In this document: positions 1 through 8,368 of the stretch, in pieces
Numbering within the stretch: position 1 is the stretch's first letter
Layout of the letters: each line of letters starts with the position of its first letter
Assembly (NCBI GenBank): GCA_025360125.1
Contig: JANYCU010000058.1
Location: forward strand, 1 to 64,000
Source: Armatimonadota bacterium
Lineage (GTDB): Bacteria > Armatimonadota > Fimbriimonadia > Fimbriimonadales > Fimbriimonadaceae
Length of the DNA: 64,000 nucleotides
Direction: 5' to 3'
Made by a program: the position numbers and the translations under genes
The notes under the pieces: model-generated
Told to the model about the DNA's origin: nothing
Seen by the model: the letters and a program-made list of their open reading frames with translations, nothing else
The model's database searches: none

Positions 1-1
1 C

Positions 2-124
2 CTCGCTGTTACAAACTATATCGAGGAATACAACAGTTCAAGAGACCACTCGTCACTCGGGAACACTTCCCCAAGACAATTTGAAGGGCTAATCGCCGAA
101 CACCTTCAAAAGAGAGTGTCTTAA
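2..124 (+). CDS. IS3-family transposase OrfB, C-terminal fragment (cut by window edge)
   Basis: The reading frame is open from base 2 to a TAA at 122-124 and encodes about 40 residues. They include YIEEYNSSRDHSSLG followed by TSPRQFE. This is the characteristic end of the DDE integrase core of IS3-family transposases (Y-N-x-x-R-x-H-x-x-L-G-x-x-S-P-x-x-F). The catalytic residues lie outside the window, so whether the element is intact cannot be judged. The element should end in the short gap before the VWA gene at 164; no terminal inverted repeat can be recognised without the other end. Confidence 0.8.
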   Translation, partial: LAVTNYIEEYNSSRDHSSLGNTSPRQFEGLIAEHLQKRVS

Positions 125-163
125 TATGAGGGCTCATCTCACTTCGTTCCTCCGCCCTATATC

Positions 164-1534
164 CTATTTGCTCGACTTGCCAGTGTCGAGGTTGACGAAG
201 GTGCCCATGAGCGTCTTTTCAGCGGAGCTATTGTCGCCGCTTTGCAGCGCTCGCAGAGCCATTGTGACTTCTTGAGCCTCGACAATTTTTCCGTCGCTGA
301 GCAACAGGGCTTGAGTTTTTTGAAGCTCTTGGATAGCACCCATTTGGGTGATTGCTCCCGTCTTGAGGCCCATAACCGTCTTCTCGATTGCTTTACTTGA
401 CGCAATAATTTGTGACGCCTGGGCGACTCTCGGATTGACTGGCACCGAATATCGAGCCGAGTCGGATGTGAACTCCATTTCAAAATCAAGGTCCAGCGTC
501 GTGGTCTGTCCCGACATCAAATCCTCATAGGTGAGCTTGCCGCCAAGCACGCGGTAATGACCGAGCGGATGGTTTGAGAACTCCAGGTCGATGACCTGTT
601 GGATGACGCTACCGCGCTCCATGTCAGCCAGCGAAATCTTGACCGTTCCTTCGGTTTGCATTTGCGGAGCTCGCATCTGAACCCATCGCGCCAATTTCAG
701 TTCCAGCGACATGTTCCGAGTGACAGTCGTCATCAGCTTTTCAAGCTCGCTACGGAAAATCTCCGGAATCATTTGCGGTTGCGGGATGAAGTAATAATTA
801 CCACCTGCTCGCTTGGCCATTCCCGCCAAAAGCTCTTCGTTATAATCTGGGCCAAAACCGAGGAAGGTAACCGAAACGCCGCGAGCCTTAAGCTCACCCG
901 CATGGTTGACAAGGGCAGTGTAGTCCTTGATTCCGGCGGTTGGGTCACCGTCGGTGAGAACGATCATTCGCGTGGCCCGGTTGGTTTCGATGAACTGCAC
1001 CACTTGCTGCATTGCCAGGGAAATACCGTCGTAAAGATTCGTCGTATTTCCAGCCTGAAGTCGAGCAATTCCCGCTTTGACCATGTCTTTGTTGGTCACT
1101 TGCTGGGGCGGCATGAGAACTTCAACCATTTCCTCAAAGGTGACGATGCTGAGAACGTCGGTTGGCGCGAGCATGTCGACCACGTGGGAACACGCTTGCT
1201 TCACATATTCAAGCGGCTGCCCTTCCATCGAACCCGAACGGTCGATGACGAGGCAGAGGTTCATTGGCGTTCGTCCACCGCTGACCACGCCACCAAAGGT
1301 TTCTCCACCGCCACCCGCTCGTAGTTCGAGAAGGAACTGCTCCCGCGCTGGGCCGTTGGCCATCGTCGCGGTTCGCCCGGCGATCACTTCAATTTCGAGG
1401 GCTTTCATCGGTGCCATGACCGAGGTTCGGTTCATGTCGTTCATCGGAGCCATAGCAACGGTTCGTTGCCCTCCGGCGGTTGGCGCACCGGCCATTACAG
1501 TTCGGTTGATGTCTATTTTTTGCGTCAGGTCCAT
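164..1534 (-). CDS. VWA-domain protein with repeated Thr motifs
   Basis: 456 residues with no signal peptide or membrane segment, so probably cytoplasmic. A von Willebrand factor A domain starts near residue 90. Its MIDAS motif is DRSGS at about 98-102, with further metal-site elements in GNTTN and LTDGDPT. The N-terminal tail repeats a short theme (NRTVMAG, QRTVAMAP, NRTSVMAP, GRTATMA), and KTLMGT occurs near the C-terminus. It is the last gene of a minus-strand operon behind two FHA-domain membrane proteins (9-nt gap). FHA domains bind phosphothreonine, so the repeated Thr motifs may be docking sites (inference). VWA proteins usually act as metal-dependent protein-protein adaptors; the target is unknown. 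Confidence 0.85.
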   Translation of the reverse strand: MDLTQKIDINRTVMAGAPTAGGQRTVAMAPMNDMNRTSVMAPMKALEIEVIAGRTATMANGPAREQFLLELRAGGGGETFGGVVSGGRTPMNLCLVIDRSGSMEGQPLEYVKQACSHVVDMLAPTDVLSIVTFEEMVEVLMPPQQVTNKDMVKAGIARLQAGNTTNLYDGISLAMQQVVQFIETNRATRMIVLTDGDPTAGIKDYTALVNHAGELKARGVSVTFLGFGPDYNEELLAGMAKRAGGNYYFIPQPQMIPEIFRSELEKLMTTVTRNMSLELKLARWVQMRAPQMQTEGTVKISLADMERGSVIQQVIDLEFSNHPLGHYRVLGGKLTYEDLMSGQTTTLDLDFEMEFTSDSARYSVPVNPRVAQASQIIASSKAIEKTVMGLKTGAITQMGAIQELQKTQALLLSDGKIVEAQEVTMALRALQSGDNSSAEKTLMGTFVNLDTGKSSK

Positions 1535-1543
1535 GTGGTTTAC

Positions 1544-3058
1544 CTATGAGGATTCAATACGAAAATTTGTTGCGCCTACCTTTACAATATCGCCATTATT
1601 TGCCGTTGCATTAGTCACTCTTTGACCATTTACGAAAGTTCCGTTGGTACTTCCTAAGTCAGAGACGTTGACAAACATGCCTGCGGGTTCGATTCTTGCG
1701 TGTTTCCTACTCGCGCTTGAATCAAATCCCATCGGGACTTGTTGGCATTCACGGCCGAGTTCGATCGGCATATTGAGAGGGAAACGTTGTCCAGCGAGCG
1801 GTCCGTCGGTCGCGACGAGGGTTGTCATGCCCGTTTGGACCGCCATGGTTGGTTGGAATCCGCCTTGGGCAGGAACGGCCACGGTTGGGTCTAGTTGGCC
1901 GTACGGTTGATTCATCACGGTTGGATTCATCATGGTCGGCTGCATTTGGGGTTGACCCATTGGTGGGTTCATCATAGTGGGCTGCAAATGCTGCTGCCCC
2001 ATCTGCTGCTGTTGCATCGCCATTTGGCTCGGCGTCATCAGTTGCGAAGAAGCGGCTGGCTGTTGGGGATGCTGCGGATATTGGGTTGGCACCGAGCCCA
2101 TCGCGTAAGCGTTATTGCGGTTTGGCTCTGGTCCTCGATTCGGCGCTTTCATATTTCGCACAAGGAATCGTAGATTGAACGATCCGATTTGGAGGACATC
2201 TCCGGGACTGAGGACGGCTTGCTGAACGCGATTTCCGTTGACCGCGATTCCGATGGGACTGCCTTGATCCATGACAACATACTGACTGCCCTGCTTTTGG
2301 ATAATCGCGTGTTGAGGAACGACGTGTTGGTCGCCAAACAACGGAATATCTGCTCGCTCAAATCGACCGAGTAGCATCGTTGCTTTATCGAGGACCCACT
2401 CTTTGCCCTCGTTTCGACCAAGCTCCAGTCGAAGCCAAGCAGAACGGCTAAGGGCCTCAATAATGCCGATCATGAGCGCAATGGCTCCACATAATATGAC
2501 GCCGGTCAAAGCTCGGGCCACGGCTCCGACATCGCCTTCGACTCCTGTTTTTACGTTGTTGGCGGTCAGCAAGATCCCAGCAGTTGATGTGGCAACAAAG
2601 TCAAAAAGTAGGCCCGCAATCGCGCCGCCAATTACCCCGCCAATCAGGCCCTGGACTCCTCGGCGAGTAACGAAGGTGCCCATGCCGATTCCAAATCCCA
2701 TTCCTGCACCGATAATTGCAATTGAAATCGTCCTAGGAACAATGTTGGCAATGATCGAACCGTGGGGATTAATAAAGTGAGCAAATGGAGAGGCGATTGG
2801 TCGAGCGGTGAGCAGTCCAATCACGGCAAACATGGCGCAGAGTCCGCACTCCTTCCACGCATGAGTTTTGCTTCCGCGAGTGTAGCCATTCATAAAGCCG
2901 ATCGTTGCACCGAGGAATAAGGCCCAACAAATCGCTAGCCACTTTTCCCATGATTCATATCCATCGGCAAAGAAACCAGGGTTTGAAGGTTCGAAAACCG
3001 CCCATACGGCGGCTCCGACCACCATTCCCGCGATTGCTTTAAAAAGGATGCTGCCCAT
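1544..3058 (-). CDS. Polytopic membrane protein with two FHA domains
   Basis: 504 residues. The N-terminal ~205 residues hold about six hydrophobic Gly/Ala-rich segments. A first FHA-like domain (about 215-300) follows, then a Gln/Met/Pro-rich linker (about 305-405), then a canonical FHA domain (about 410-504) with GRE, SRKH and STNGTF motifs. The linker repeats PTMMNP twice and also has PTVMNQ, PTVAVP and PTMAVQ, resembling the Thr motifs of the adjacent VWA protein. The first FHA keeps the GR turn but has VPQH where SRxH is expected, so it may not bind phosphothreonine. The start codon overlaps the preceding gene's stop by one base (TAATG), which indicates translational coupling. Role inferred: membrane platform for Ser/Thr-phosphorylation signalling. 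No kinase lies in the window. Confidence 0.82.
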   Translation of the reverse strand: MGSILFKAIAGMVVGAAVWAVFEPSNPGFFADGYESWEKWLAICWALFLGATIGFMNGYTRGSKTHAWKECGLCAMFAVIGLLTARPIASPFAHFINPHGSIIANIVPRTISIAIIGAGMGFGIGMGTFVTRRGVQGLIGGVIGGAIAGLLFDFVATSTAGILLTANNVKTGVEGDVGAVARALTGVILCGAIALMIGIIEALSRSAWLRLELGRNEGKEWVLDKATMLLGRFERADIPLFGDQHVVPQHAIIQKQGSQYVVMDQGSPIGIAVNGNRVQQAVLSPGDVLQIGSFNLRFLVRNMKAPNRGPEPNRNNAYAMGSVPTQYPQHPQQPAASSQLMTPSQMAMQQQQMGQQHLQPTMMNPPMGQPQMQPTMMNPTVMNQPYGQLDPTVAVPAQGGFQPTMAVQTGMTTLVATDGPLAGQRFPLNMPIELGRECQQVPMGFDSSASRKHARIEPAGMFVNVSDLGSTNGTFVNGQRVTNATANNGDIVKVGATNFRIESS

Positions 3059-4317
3059 TAACCCTCAAATCGGTATTCAATACTTCCAAATCGAACTGAA
3101 TCACCGGGCCGCAACATTTGAGATCCTGTGAGCTTGCCGCCGTTGATCCAAGTGCCGTTCGTGCTGCCATGATCGGTCAGTTCAATTGTCATTCCGTTTT
3201 TTGTCAAGCTAGCATGCTTTCGGCTCACGCTGTCGTTCGGCACGACCAGTCCAGCGCCAAACTCACGACCAACGACGGTTTCTCCGTCGGGCAAGTTAAA
3301 CGCGCTCCCATCGGAAGCCACCAATCTTGGAACTCCGGTCGAGGCGGCGGCGGCGGTTGACATTTGAATTTGCGAAACTGGTGCGGCGGGCATGGCAATC
3401 GGGCTTGGTGCCCCACCATCTAAGATGATTTGCTGCATCGGTTGAGGAGCAATCGGGGTCACCGGGTTCGGCTCTGCAGCGTGGCTAAGAGGGTCACCCG
3501 GAACCGGAATATCCGCACCCAGTTTGGTCAAGGTTGCCTTCACTCGGTCGGGATTTTTGCGAATATACATGGCGATAAAGTAAATGACGCCACCCATAAT
3601 CGCTAGCCCAAAAAGAGAACTGAGGAGTCCGCCTAGTGGTGAACCGGGGTCCTTCGGCTTTTCGTCATTAGTGGCGTCTTTGTCTTTCGAACTCTTTGCA
3701 GGTTCGTTAGTGGCAGCTACGGCTCCTGTTGGTGGAGCGATGGCTTCGCCTTCAGGAAGGGCGATTTTGAGGGTTGCTTCCTTGTCCCCACCGACGGTAA
3801 AGTTCTGACGAACCGGGTCTTTCGATTTGCCACCCGCTTTGTAGTTAACGGCAACCTTAACCTCTCCAGCTTTAACAAAATAGAATGTTGCTGCGCCAGC
3901 CGAGGATGGATCAATGAGCTCGTTGCGCTTGTCGGCGCCAGATTCAAAATCGACAGTTGCGGCCGCAACTGGACCCTTTGGAGTCGACACTTCGACGCGT
4001 ACTTTATATAACGTACTGAACTCTTCTTTGCCAATTGTCCAGGTGTTATTTTTGATTTCGCCGATTGGCTTAACCGCTACTTTCCCGGTAGGGATGTCGA
4101 CCACAAAAAGTTTGTCAGTTGTCACGCTTGATTCGATGGTGTAATCGAGTTTTTGTGCAGAAATCCGGGTGGATTGGCTCGGATCTTTTACTGGCCAAGG
4201 ACCAGATACGAAGACCGATTTTTCGGCGGCATCCGGAAAGATGAGCGATACTTTCGAGGACGCAAACGTCGCAGACGAAAGAATGACTAGAAACAAAGCG
4301 GCGAAGATTCGTTGCAC
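3058..4317 (-). CDS. Membrane-anchored FHA-domain protein with exported N-terminal region
   Basis: 419 residues from a GTG start. A signal peptide (about 1-19, ending SSATFA) is followed by an exported region of about 210 residues that looks beta-rich and Ig-like. A Lys/Asp/Glu-rich stretch, one transmembrane helix (about 230-253) and a Pro/Ala-rich linker come next. The C-terminal cytoplasmic FHA domain (about 335-419) carries VGREF, SRKHAS and STNGTW, the residues expected for phosphothreonine recognition. It is the first gene of the FHA-FHA-VWA operon, divergent from the HIT gene. A TAGAAT hexamer lies 9 nt before the GTG and no Shine-Dalgarno is seen. The topology would let it couple an envelope cue to cytoplasmic phospho-signalling (inference). 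Confidence 0.82.
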   Translation of the reverse strand: MQRIFAALFLVILSSATFASSKVSLIFPDAAEKSVFVSGPWPVKDPSQSTRISAQKLDYTIESSVTTDKLFVVDIPTGKVAVKPIGEIKNNTWTIGKEEFSTLYKVRVEVSTPKGPVAAATVDFESGADKRNELIDPSSAGAATFYFVKAGEVKVAVNYKAGGKSKDPVRQNFTVGGDKEATLKIALPEGEAIAPPTGAVAATNEPAKSSKDKDATNDEKPKDPGSPLGGLLSSLFGLAIMGGVIYFIAMYIRKNPDRVKATLTKLGADIPVPGDPLSHAAEPNPVTPIAPQPMQQIILDGGAPSPIAMPAAPVSQIQMSTAAAASTGVPRLVASDGSAFNLPDGETVVGREFGAGLVVPNDSVSRKHASLTKNGMTIELTDHGSTNGTWINGGKLTGSQMLRPGDSVRFGSIEYRFEG

Positions 4318-4451
4318 TCTAAGTTCATTCTAGCCTGATTCCCAGTAATCTTTATAGGGTAACCCCTCTCTTATGAGAATCTAATGTCGTCATATTCACT
4401 GATGATTTGCCGAACTTTCATCGACATCTTCCGTAAACCTGCCCATTGGGG

Positions 4452-4457
4452 GATAAT
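4452..4457 (+). promoter_or_regulatory. -10 element GATAAT, probable leaderless promoter
   Basis: GATAAT ends 6 nt before the ATG at 4464, so transcription would begin at or next to the start codon. No Shine-Dalgarno and no clear -35 is present. It favours ATG 4464 over the in-frame TTG at 4446, which would lie upstream of this promoter. Confidence 0.5.
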
Positions 4458-4463
4458 AGCGGA

Positions 4464-4952
4464 ATGACGCCAGCGGAACGATTACAGGACCTTGTCGACG
4501 GAAAGAATCCAAAACTGATTCTGAGAATGCGGAGTGGATTTGCGGTTTTTGCCGACAATCAGTTTCTGCCGGGCTACGCGCTTTTGCTCGCCTATCCCCA
4601 AGTTGAACAGCTTAATGATCTTGATTCGAAGCGGCGATTTCTCTTTCTCGAAGACATGGCATTGTTAGGTGAAGCGATCCATCGAGTTACCGACTGCATC
4701 CGCGTCAATTATGCGATGTATGGCAATCTCGATCCATTTTTGCACGCTCATGTGTGGCCACGATACGATTGGGAAGTTCCCGAATACGCCACGATTCCAC
4801 CACTATCCTATCCAGAAGAAATTCGAGTTCACGAAGACACGGTTTGGGACCCCGAAGTTCACGCTGAGATGCAAGACCAGATTCGCCGAGTGCTCTTGAC
4901 CCTTACCGAGGAGCACGGACATATTGTCATTATCGAGCGACCAAAGGTCTAA
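4464..4952 (+). CDS. HIT-like (histidine triad) family protein
   Basis: 162 residues from ATG 4464. The N-terminal half resembles HIT proteins: FADNQFLPGYALLLAYPQ corresponds to the first strands. The motif LHAHVWPRY at about 107-115 is a variant of the HxHxH triad, with two histidines in the usual spacing. HIT proteins are nucleotide hydrolases or transferases acting on AMP-linked substrates; the exact substrate cannot be read from the sequence. An upstream in-frame TTG at 4446 is less likely because the -10-like GATAAT lies between the two. A strong terminator follows, and the gene is convergent with the sugar-binding lipoprotein. Confidence 0.7.
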   Translation: MTPAERLQDLVDGKNPKLILRMRSGFAVFADNQFLPGYALLLAYPQVEQLNDLDSKRRFLFLEDMALLGEAIHRVTDCIRVNYAMYGNLDPFLHAHVWPRYDWEVPEYATIPPLSYPEEIRVHEDTVWDPEVHAEMQDQIRRVLLTLTEEHGHIVIIERPKV

Positions 4953-4960
4953 AGCAGAAA

Positions 4961-4998
4961 GAAGCCGGGTGTCGAATCGACACCCGGCTTCTTTTTTT
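4961..4998 (+). terminator. Rho-independent terminator after the HIT gene
   Basis: A perfect stem, GAAGCCGGGTGTCGA (4961-4975) pairing with its complement at 4977-4991, is followed by seven T residues (4992-4998). It sits between two convergent genes. On the other strand the flank is only partly T-rich, so it may also terminate the lipoprotein gene weakly. Confidence 0.93.
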
Positions 4999-5004
4999 AC
5001 TCGA

Positions 5005-6405
5005 CTAAGCCCTGTGCTTTTTAATCGAGTCGTCTTCGCGAACTGCTTGAGCGGCTTTTTCGACTCGATCGCAGAACTCTTGTGCGGTCGCCTTCTTGGT
5101 AACGAGCGCGGTCATGCTGTTTTCCAATTCCTTTTCAAAAGTTGGATACCATTGTCGGAATTTGATCGACCAAACCGCTTTGCTATCTTTAAATGCCGCG
5201 GCTGGCGCCTTTAGTTCTTCTGGAAGTTCGATGTCATTGCTTCCTTTGATCGACATGAAGGTTGCTTTTTCCTTCACAAATGCTTTGGCATTGTCGAGGG
5301 AGGTCATGAACTTGTAATAGTCGATGGCCAGCTGAGGGTTTTTAGCTTTCACTGGTACGAGCCATGGCTCAATATCGACCTGAAGGGCGGTGGGCTCTCC
5401 CTTTCCGCCATCAACCGTTGGTGGCAGGAAGAACATCAATTTTTGGCCCGGTTTGAGAATATCCTTCATCTCCGACTTGATCCACGTTCCGCAAGCGACC
5501 ATTGCCGCCTTCCCATTCAAGAAGTCCGTTTGAGCTTGAGTGTGGGTCAATGAAACGGCTCCATCTTCGAAGAAGCCTTTGTCGCGTAATTCTTCGATCA
5601 TTTGGGCGGCTTTCAGCACTGATGAAGATTTCCAGGCACCGGGCATCATGTTTTGGCAAGCATTGATCGCCGCCATTCCGCCGTTGCCTTGAGTCCATGG
5701 CATCAACATTCCATAAACCATGTAATAGGGATATTGACCTTGGAAGGTAATCGGAGCCATTCCTTTCGCTTTGATCTTTGGCGCGAGGATCATCAGCTCT
5801 GACCAAGTTTTGGGCGGGGTCCAGCCGTTTTTGGCGAATACGTCAGGGTCATACCACCAGCCATACATCATTAAGTACAACGGGAGGGCAACTTGTTTGC
5901 CATCGAGTTGACCAAGTTTGAGCAAATCTGGGTTAAATGTTTCTCCCCACGGTGTTTTGCCATCAGCACTTGGCGTTTTTAGCACGTCGCCAAGGTCAAA
6001 AACTTGTCCTTCTTCGGCCAAGCCCCAGTGGTCCATTCCCCAGCCAGGAAACATTAGGTCAGGAGGAGTACCGTTAGCAAGTCGGGGTTTCAACTGCTTC
6101 CAAACTTCTGGGTTTCCGTCAACAGTCACCTTCGAGCCTGGGTGGGCTGTTTCGTAATCTTTGGCGCACTTCTGGAAAAAGTCGATGCCGTATCCGCCCT
6201 TAAACGCCTGAATCTCAGCGGTACCGCCGGGCTTTGGCGCATCGGTTGGCGCCATCTTTAAGTTCAAAGTCGACGCTTCGGACGAATCGTTGTTGGCAAC
6301 ACTGTTGCCACTGGGGTTGTTCGTTTCTACTTTGTCGGGACTGCAACCAGCGAGTCCGATCGCAAGTAAGGCTAACGCAAAAATGCTCCTTCGCATGTCC
6401 ATCAT
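5005..6405 (-). CDS. ABC transporter sugar-binding lipoprotein (extracellular solute-binding family 1)
   Basis: 466 residues. A lipoprotein signal (MRRSIFALALLAIGLAGC) has lipobox LAGC, so the mature protein is lipid-anchored outside the cytoplasmic membrane. The body has the family-1 (MalE/UgpB-like) layout: a fused segment FQKCAKDYETAHPGSKV near residue 75, PDLMFPGW, and the central FLNGKAAMVACGTW. This family feeds oligosaccharides or glycerol-phosphates to ABC permeases; the ligand is not predictable. No permease genes are adjacent, so the transporter partners must be elsewhere. Three nearby in-frame ATGs (6405, 6402, 6396) make the start uncertain by a few residues. Confidence 0.88.
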   Translation of the reverse strand: MMDMRRSIFALALLAIGLAGCSPDKVETNNPSGNSVANNDSSEASTLNLKMAPTDAPKPGGTAEIQAFKGGYGIDFFQKCAKDYETAHPGSKVTVDGNPEVWKQLKPRLANGTPPDLMFPGWGMDHWGLAEEGQVFDLGDVLKTPSADGKTPWGETFNPDLLKLGQLDGKQVALPLYLMMYGWWYDPDVFAKNGWTPPKTWSELMILAPKIKAKGMAPITFQGQYPYYMVYGMLMPWTQGNGGMAAINACQNMMPGAWKSSSVLKAAQMIEELRDKGFFEDGAVSLTHTQAQTDFLNGKAAMVACGTWIKSEMKDILKPGQKLMFFLPPTVDGGKGEPTALQVDIEPWLVPVKAKNPQLAIDYYKFMTSLDNAKAFVKEKATFMSIKGSNDIELPEELKAPAAAFKDSKAVWSIKFRQWYPTFEKELENSMTALVTKKATAQEFCDRVEKAAQAVREDDSIKKHRA

Positions 6406-6485
6406 TTTAACCTGAAAATTGATGTTGAATTGCTTGGCCCGAATGTTAAGGGCTTAATTTTTTGGATTCACAATGCCGCGTGGGG

Positions 6486-7154
6486 CTATTTCTTGCGACG
6501 TCTCAACAGAACCAATGCACCGAGCGAAAGAGCAGTAAGACTCATTGGTTCTGGTACGGCCTGAACTCCATTTAGGGAAAAATCTCCACTGGCAGCAGGG
6601 TCAAAATAAATTTGAATTCCATCGACATCGCCAAGACTAGCCGCATTTGCCGAAAAGTCAAATTGGTAGGATGTTGGACTAGCCGAAAAGATTCCGGCGG
6701 CAATGGTTGCGGATCGAGAATAGCTGTTGGCGCCGCCATTGGTGAAAAGAGTTACGGTGACGGGCATCGCAAGATCGTTTGTCCGAAAATTGATGTCGAT
6801 GATCGGCATGGACATCATATTCTGGTTCAGTTGGTTTGAGGCCGGAGTGGTCGACGAATTGGCAAAGCCATAACCCAACGTAAAATTGATATCAACGTCG
6901 GTATCGGTGCTGACGTCGAGCACACCGGGAGTTGTAATGACTCGGCACTTTGCATCGCCCACCAATGGATTTGATATAACCGTCAACGACGAATATCGAA
7001 GACCACCAAATACAGAAGCTGCCGTAGACCAGTTATTGACTGTTCCCGACGTGATTCCCCCGCTGTTATAGCTGCCCGTCATAAAGTCATCGACGACGGT
7101 CGCCTGCGCACCTGACGCAAGCGCAATTAGCCCACAAAACAATAAACCCTTCAT
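6486..7154 (-). CDS. PEP-CTERM sorting-domain protein
   Basis: 222 residues from ATG 7154, which directly precedes the signal peptide MKGLLFCGLIALASGAQA; an upstream ATG at 7196 would add 14 non-hydrophobic residues. The C-terminus is a textbook PEP-CTERM tripartite tail: VPEP, a hydrophobic helix and RRRKK. This tail directs cleavage and anchoring by an exosortase (EpsH/XrtA family) in bacteria with an outer membrane and exopolysaccharide. The central part is Ser/Thr/Asn-rich and beta-like, with no recognised domain. No exosortase gene lies in the window. Confidence 0.9.
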   Translation of the reverse strand: MKGLLFCGLIALASGAQATVVDDFMTGSYNSGGITSGTVNNWSTAASVFGGLRYSSLTVISNPLVGDAKCRVITTPGVLDVSTDTDVDINFTLGYGFANSSTTPASNQLNQNMMSMPIIDINFRTNDLAMPVTVTLFTNGGANSYSRSATIAAGIFSASPTSYQFDFSANAASLGDVDGIQIYFDPAASGDFSLNGVQAVPEPMSLTALSLGALVLLRRRKK

Positions 7155-7219
7155 AATCAACTCAAAAAGTGGAGCAAAGCCCTGCTCCAAATACAATTAT
7201 GCGTCAAAACCGTTAAAGA

Positions 7220-7253
7220 ATTGTAAAATCATCCCGGTACAAATACCGGGATG
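7220..7253 (-). terminator. Terminator after the pst/M42 gene group
   Basis: A perfect 10-bp stem (CATCCCGGTA at 7230-7239 with its complement at 7244-7253) has a 4-nt loop. On the minus strand it is followed by GATTTTACAATTC, a short T-rich tract. It lies just downstream of the M42 stop codon. Confidence 0.8.
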
Positions 7254-7276
7254 TGTTAAGTCTTGAACCTGAAAAC

Positions 7277-8353
7277 CTATAAAAGTACTCGAGGTGTAAA
7301 GTCCGTATCGGGTCGCACCGACCGACAGTAAGCGGCCATAAGTTTCGCGCAGTTCTCAATATCGGTAAGGCTGATTAGCTCTACTGGAGTGTGCATGTAC
7401 CGAAGCGGAACCCCAGTGATTCCGACGGCCATTCCTGCTCGGTTTAGTTGCATGGCGTTTCCGTCCATACTGGTGCCACCCCCAGCCACGTCCATTTGAT
7501 ACGGAATTCCTTCAGCTTCACATGCTTCCCGAATCATCTTGAGAACGATCGGGTTGGCGTTTGCACCTCGAGTGACCGATGGTCCTTTTCCGATGTCGAG
7601 TTGTCCATATTTGGTCTTACTGACGCCAGGATAATCAATCGAGTGATTCACATCGACCGCGAGGCCCGATTGTGCGTTGATCCAGTAGCTGCTGGTTTTT
7701 GCTCCGCGCAGACCAATTTCTTCTTGAACGGTGGCGACAGCATAGACGCCAACATTAGGGTCGAGACCGCCGTCCTCTTTAAGAAGCCGAAGAGCTTCGG
7801 CAACGACAAAACTACCCATTTTGTTGTCAAAGCCACGGGCAGACGCTCGATCGCCCTGAAGCATTTGGAACTCGTATTGATAAGTGACAGGATCACCGAG
7901 TTCAACAAGCTTTTCAACTTCTTCGCGACTAGAAGCACCGATATCGATCCACATGTCTTCGATTTCAGGCTTCTTTTTTCGCTCCTCGTCTTTGAGAAGG
8001 TGAATTGCCTTTCGCCCGATGATGCCGGGAATTCGCTGTTTGCCGTGAATCCAAACTTGCTGCCCGATGGGAACCGTTGTATCGTGTCCGCCAATCGTGC
8101 TGAAATACAGTAGCCCATCATCGCTGATGTAGTGGATCAGGAACCCGATTTCATCCATGTGTCCCGCCAACATAATTTTCATCTCGGCTTTAGGATTGAT
8201 GATTGCGGCGACGTTCCCGTGAACATCGGTTTTGACTTCGTCGGCAAATGATTTGGTGTAGTTTCGATAGACTTCGGCAGCGCGTTCTTCAAATCCGGAC
8301 GGACTCGGAACGTTAACAATTGCCTTCAGAAACTCAAGGGATTCAGCTCGCAT
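7277..8353 (-). CDS. M42-family metallo-aminopeptidase
   Basis: 358 residues, the normal length for M42 (glutamyl aminopeptidase/deblocking aminopeptidase, FrvX/TET-like). The two-metal site is visible in order: GHMDEIG (His, Asp), RGFDNKMG (bridging Asp), VQEEIG (catalytic and ligand Glu), AVDVNH (Asp), YMHTPVE (His). These cytoplasmic enzymes form tetrahedral dodecamers that trim peptides released by larger proteases. Two tricorn-like proteases also lie in this window, which would be natural partners (inference). The gene starts 15 nt after the pstA stop and precedes the operon terminator, so it may be co-transcribed with the phosphate transporter. Confidence 0.93.
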   Translation of the reverse strand: MRAESLEFLKAIVNVPSPSGFEERAAEVYRNYTKSFADEVKTDVHGNVAAIINPKAEMKIMLAGHMDEIGFLIHYISDDGLLYFSTIGGHDTTVPIGQQVWIHGKQRIPGIIGRKAIHLLKDEERKKKPEIEDMWIDIGASSREEVEKLVELGDPVTYQYEFQMLQGDRASARGFDNKMGSFVVAEALRLLKEDGGLDPNVGVYAVATVQEEIGLRGAKTSSYWINAQSGLAVDVNHSIDYPGVSKTKYGQLDIGKGPSVTRGANANPIVLKMIREACEAEGIPYQMDVAGGGTSMDGNAMQLNRAGMAVGITGVPLRYMHTPVELISLTDIENCAKLMAAYCRSVRPDTDFTPRVLL

Positions 8354-8368
8354 TGAGGCTGATGTTAC

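Noticed and set aside
599-1324. Long open frame on the strand opposite the VWA gene
   Set aside because: It is the antisense shadow of a well-supported VWA protein and has no domain of its own.
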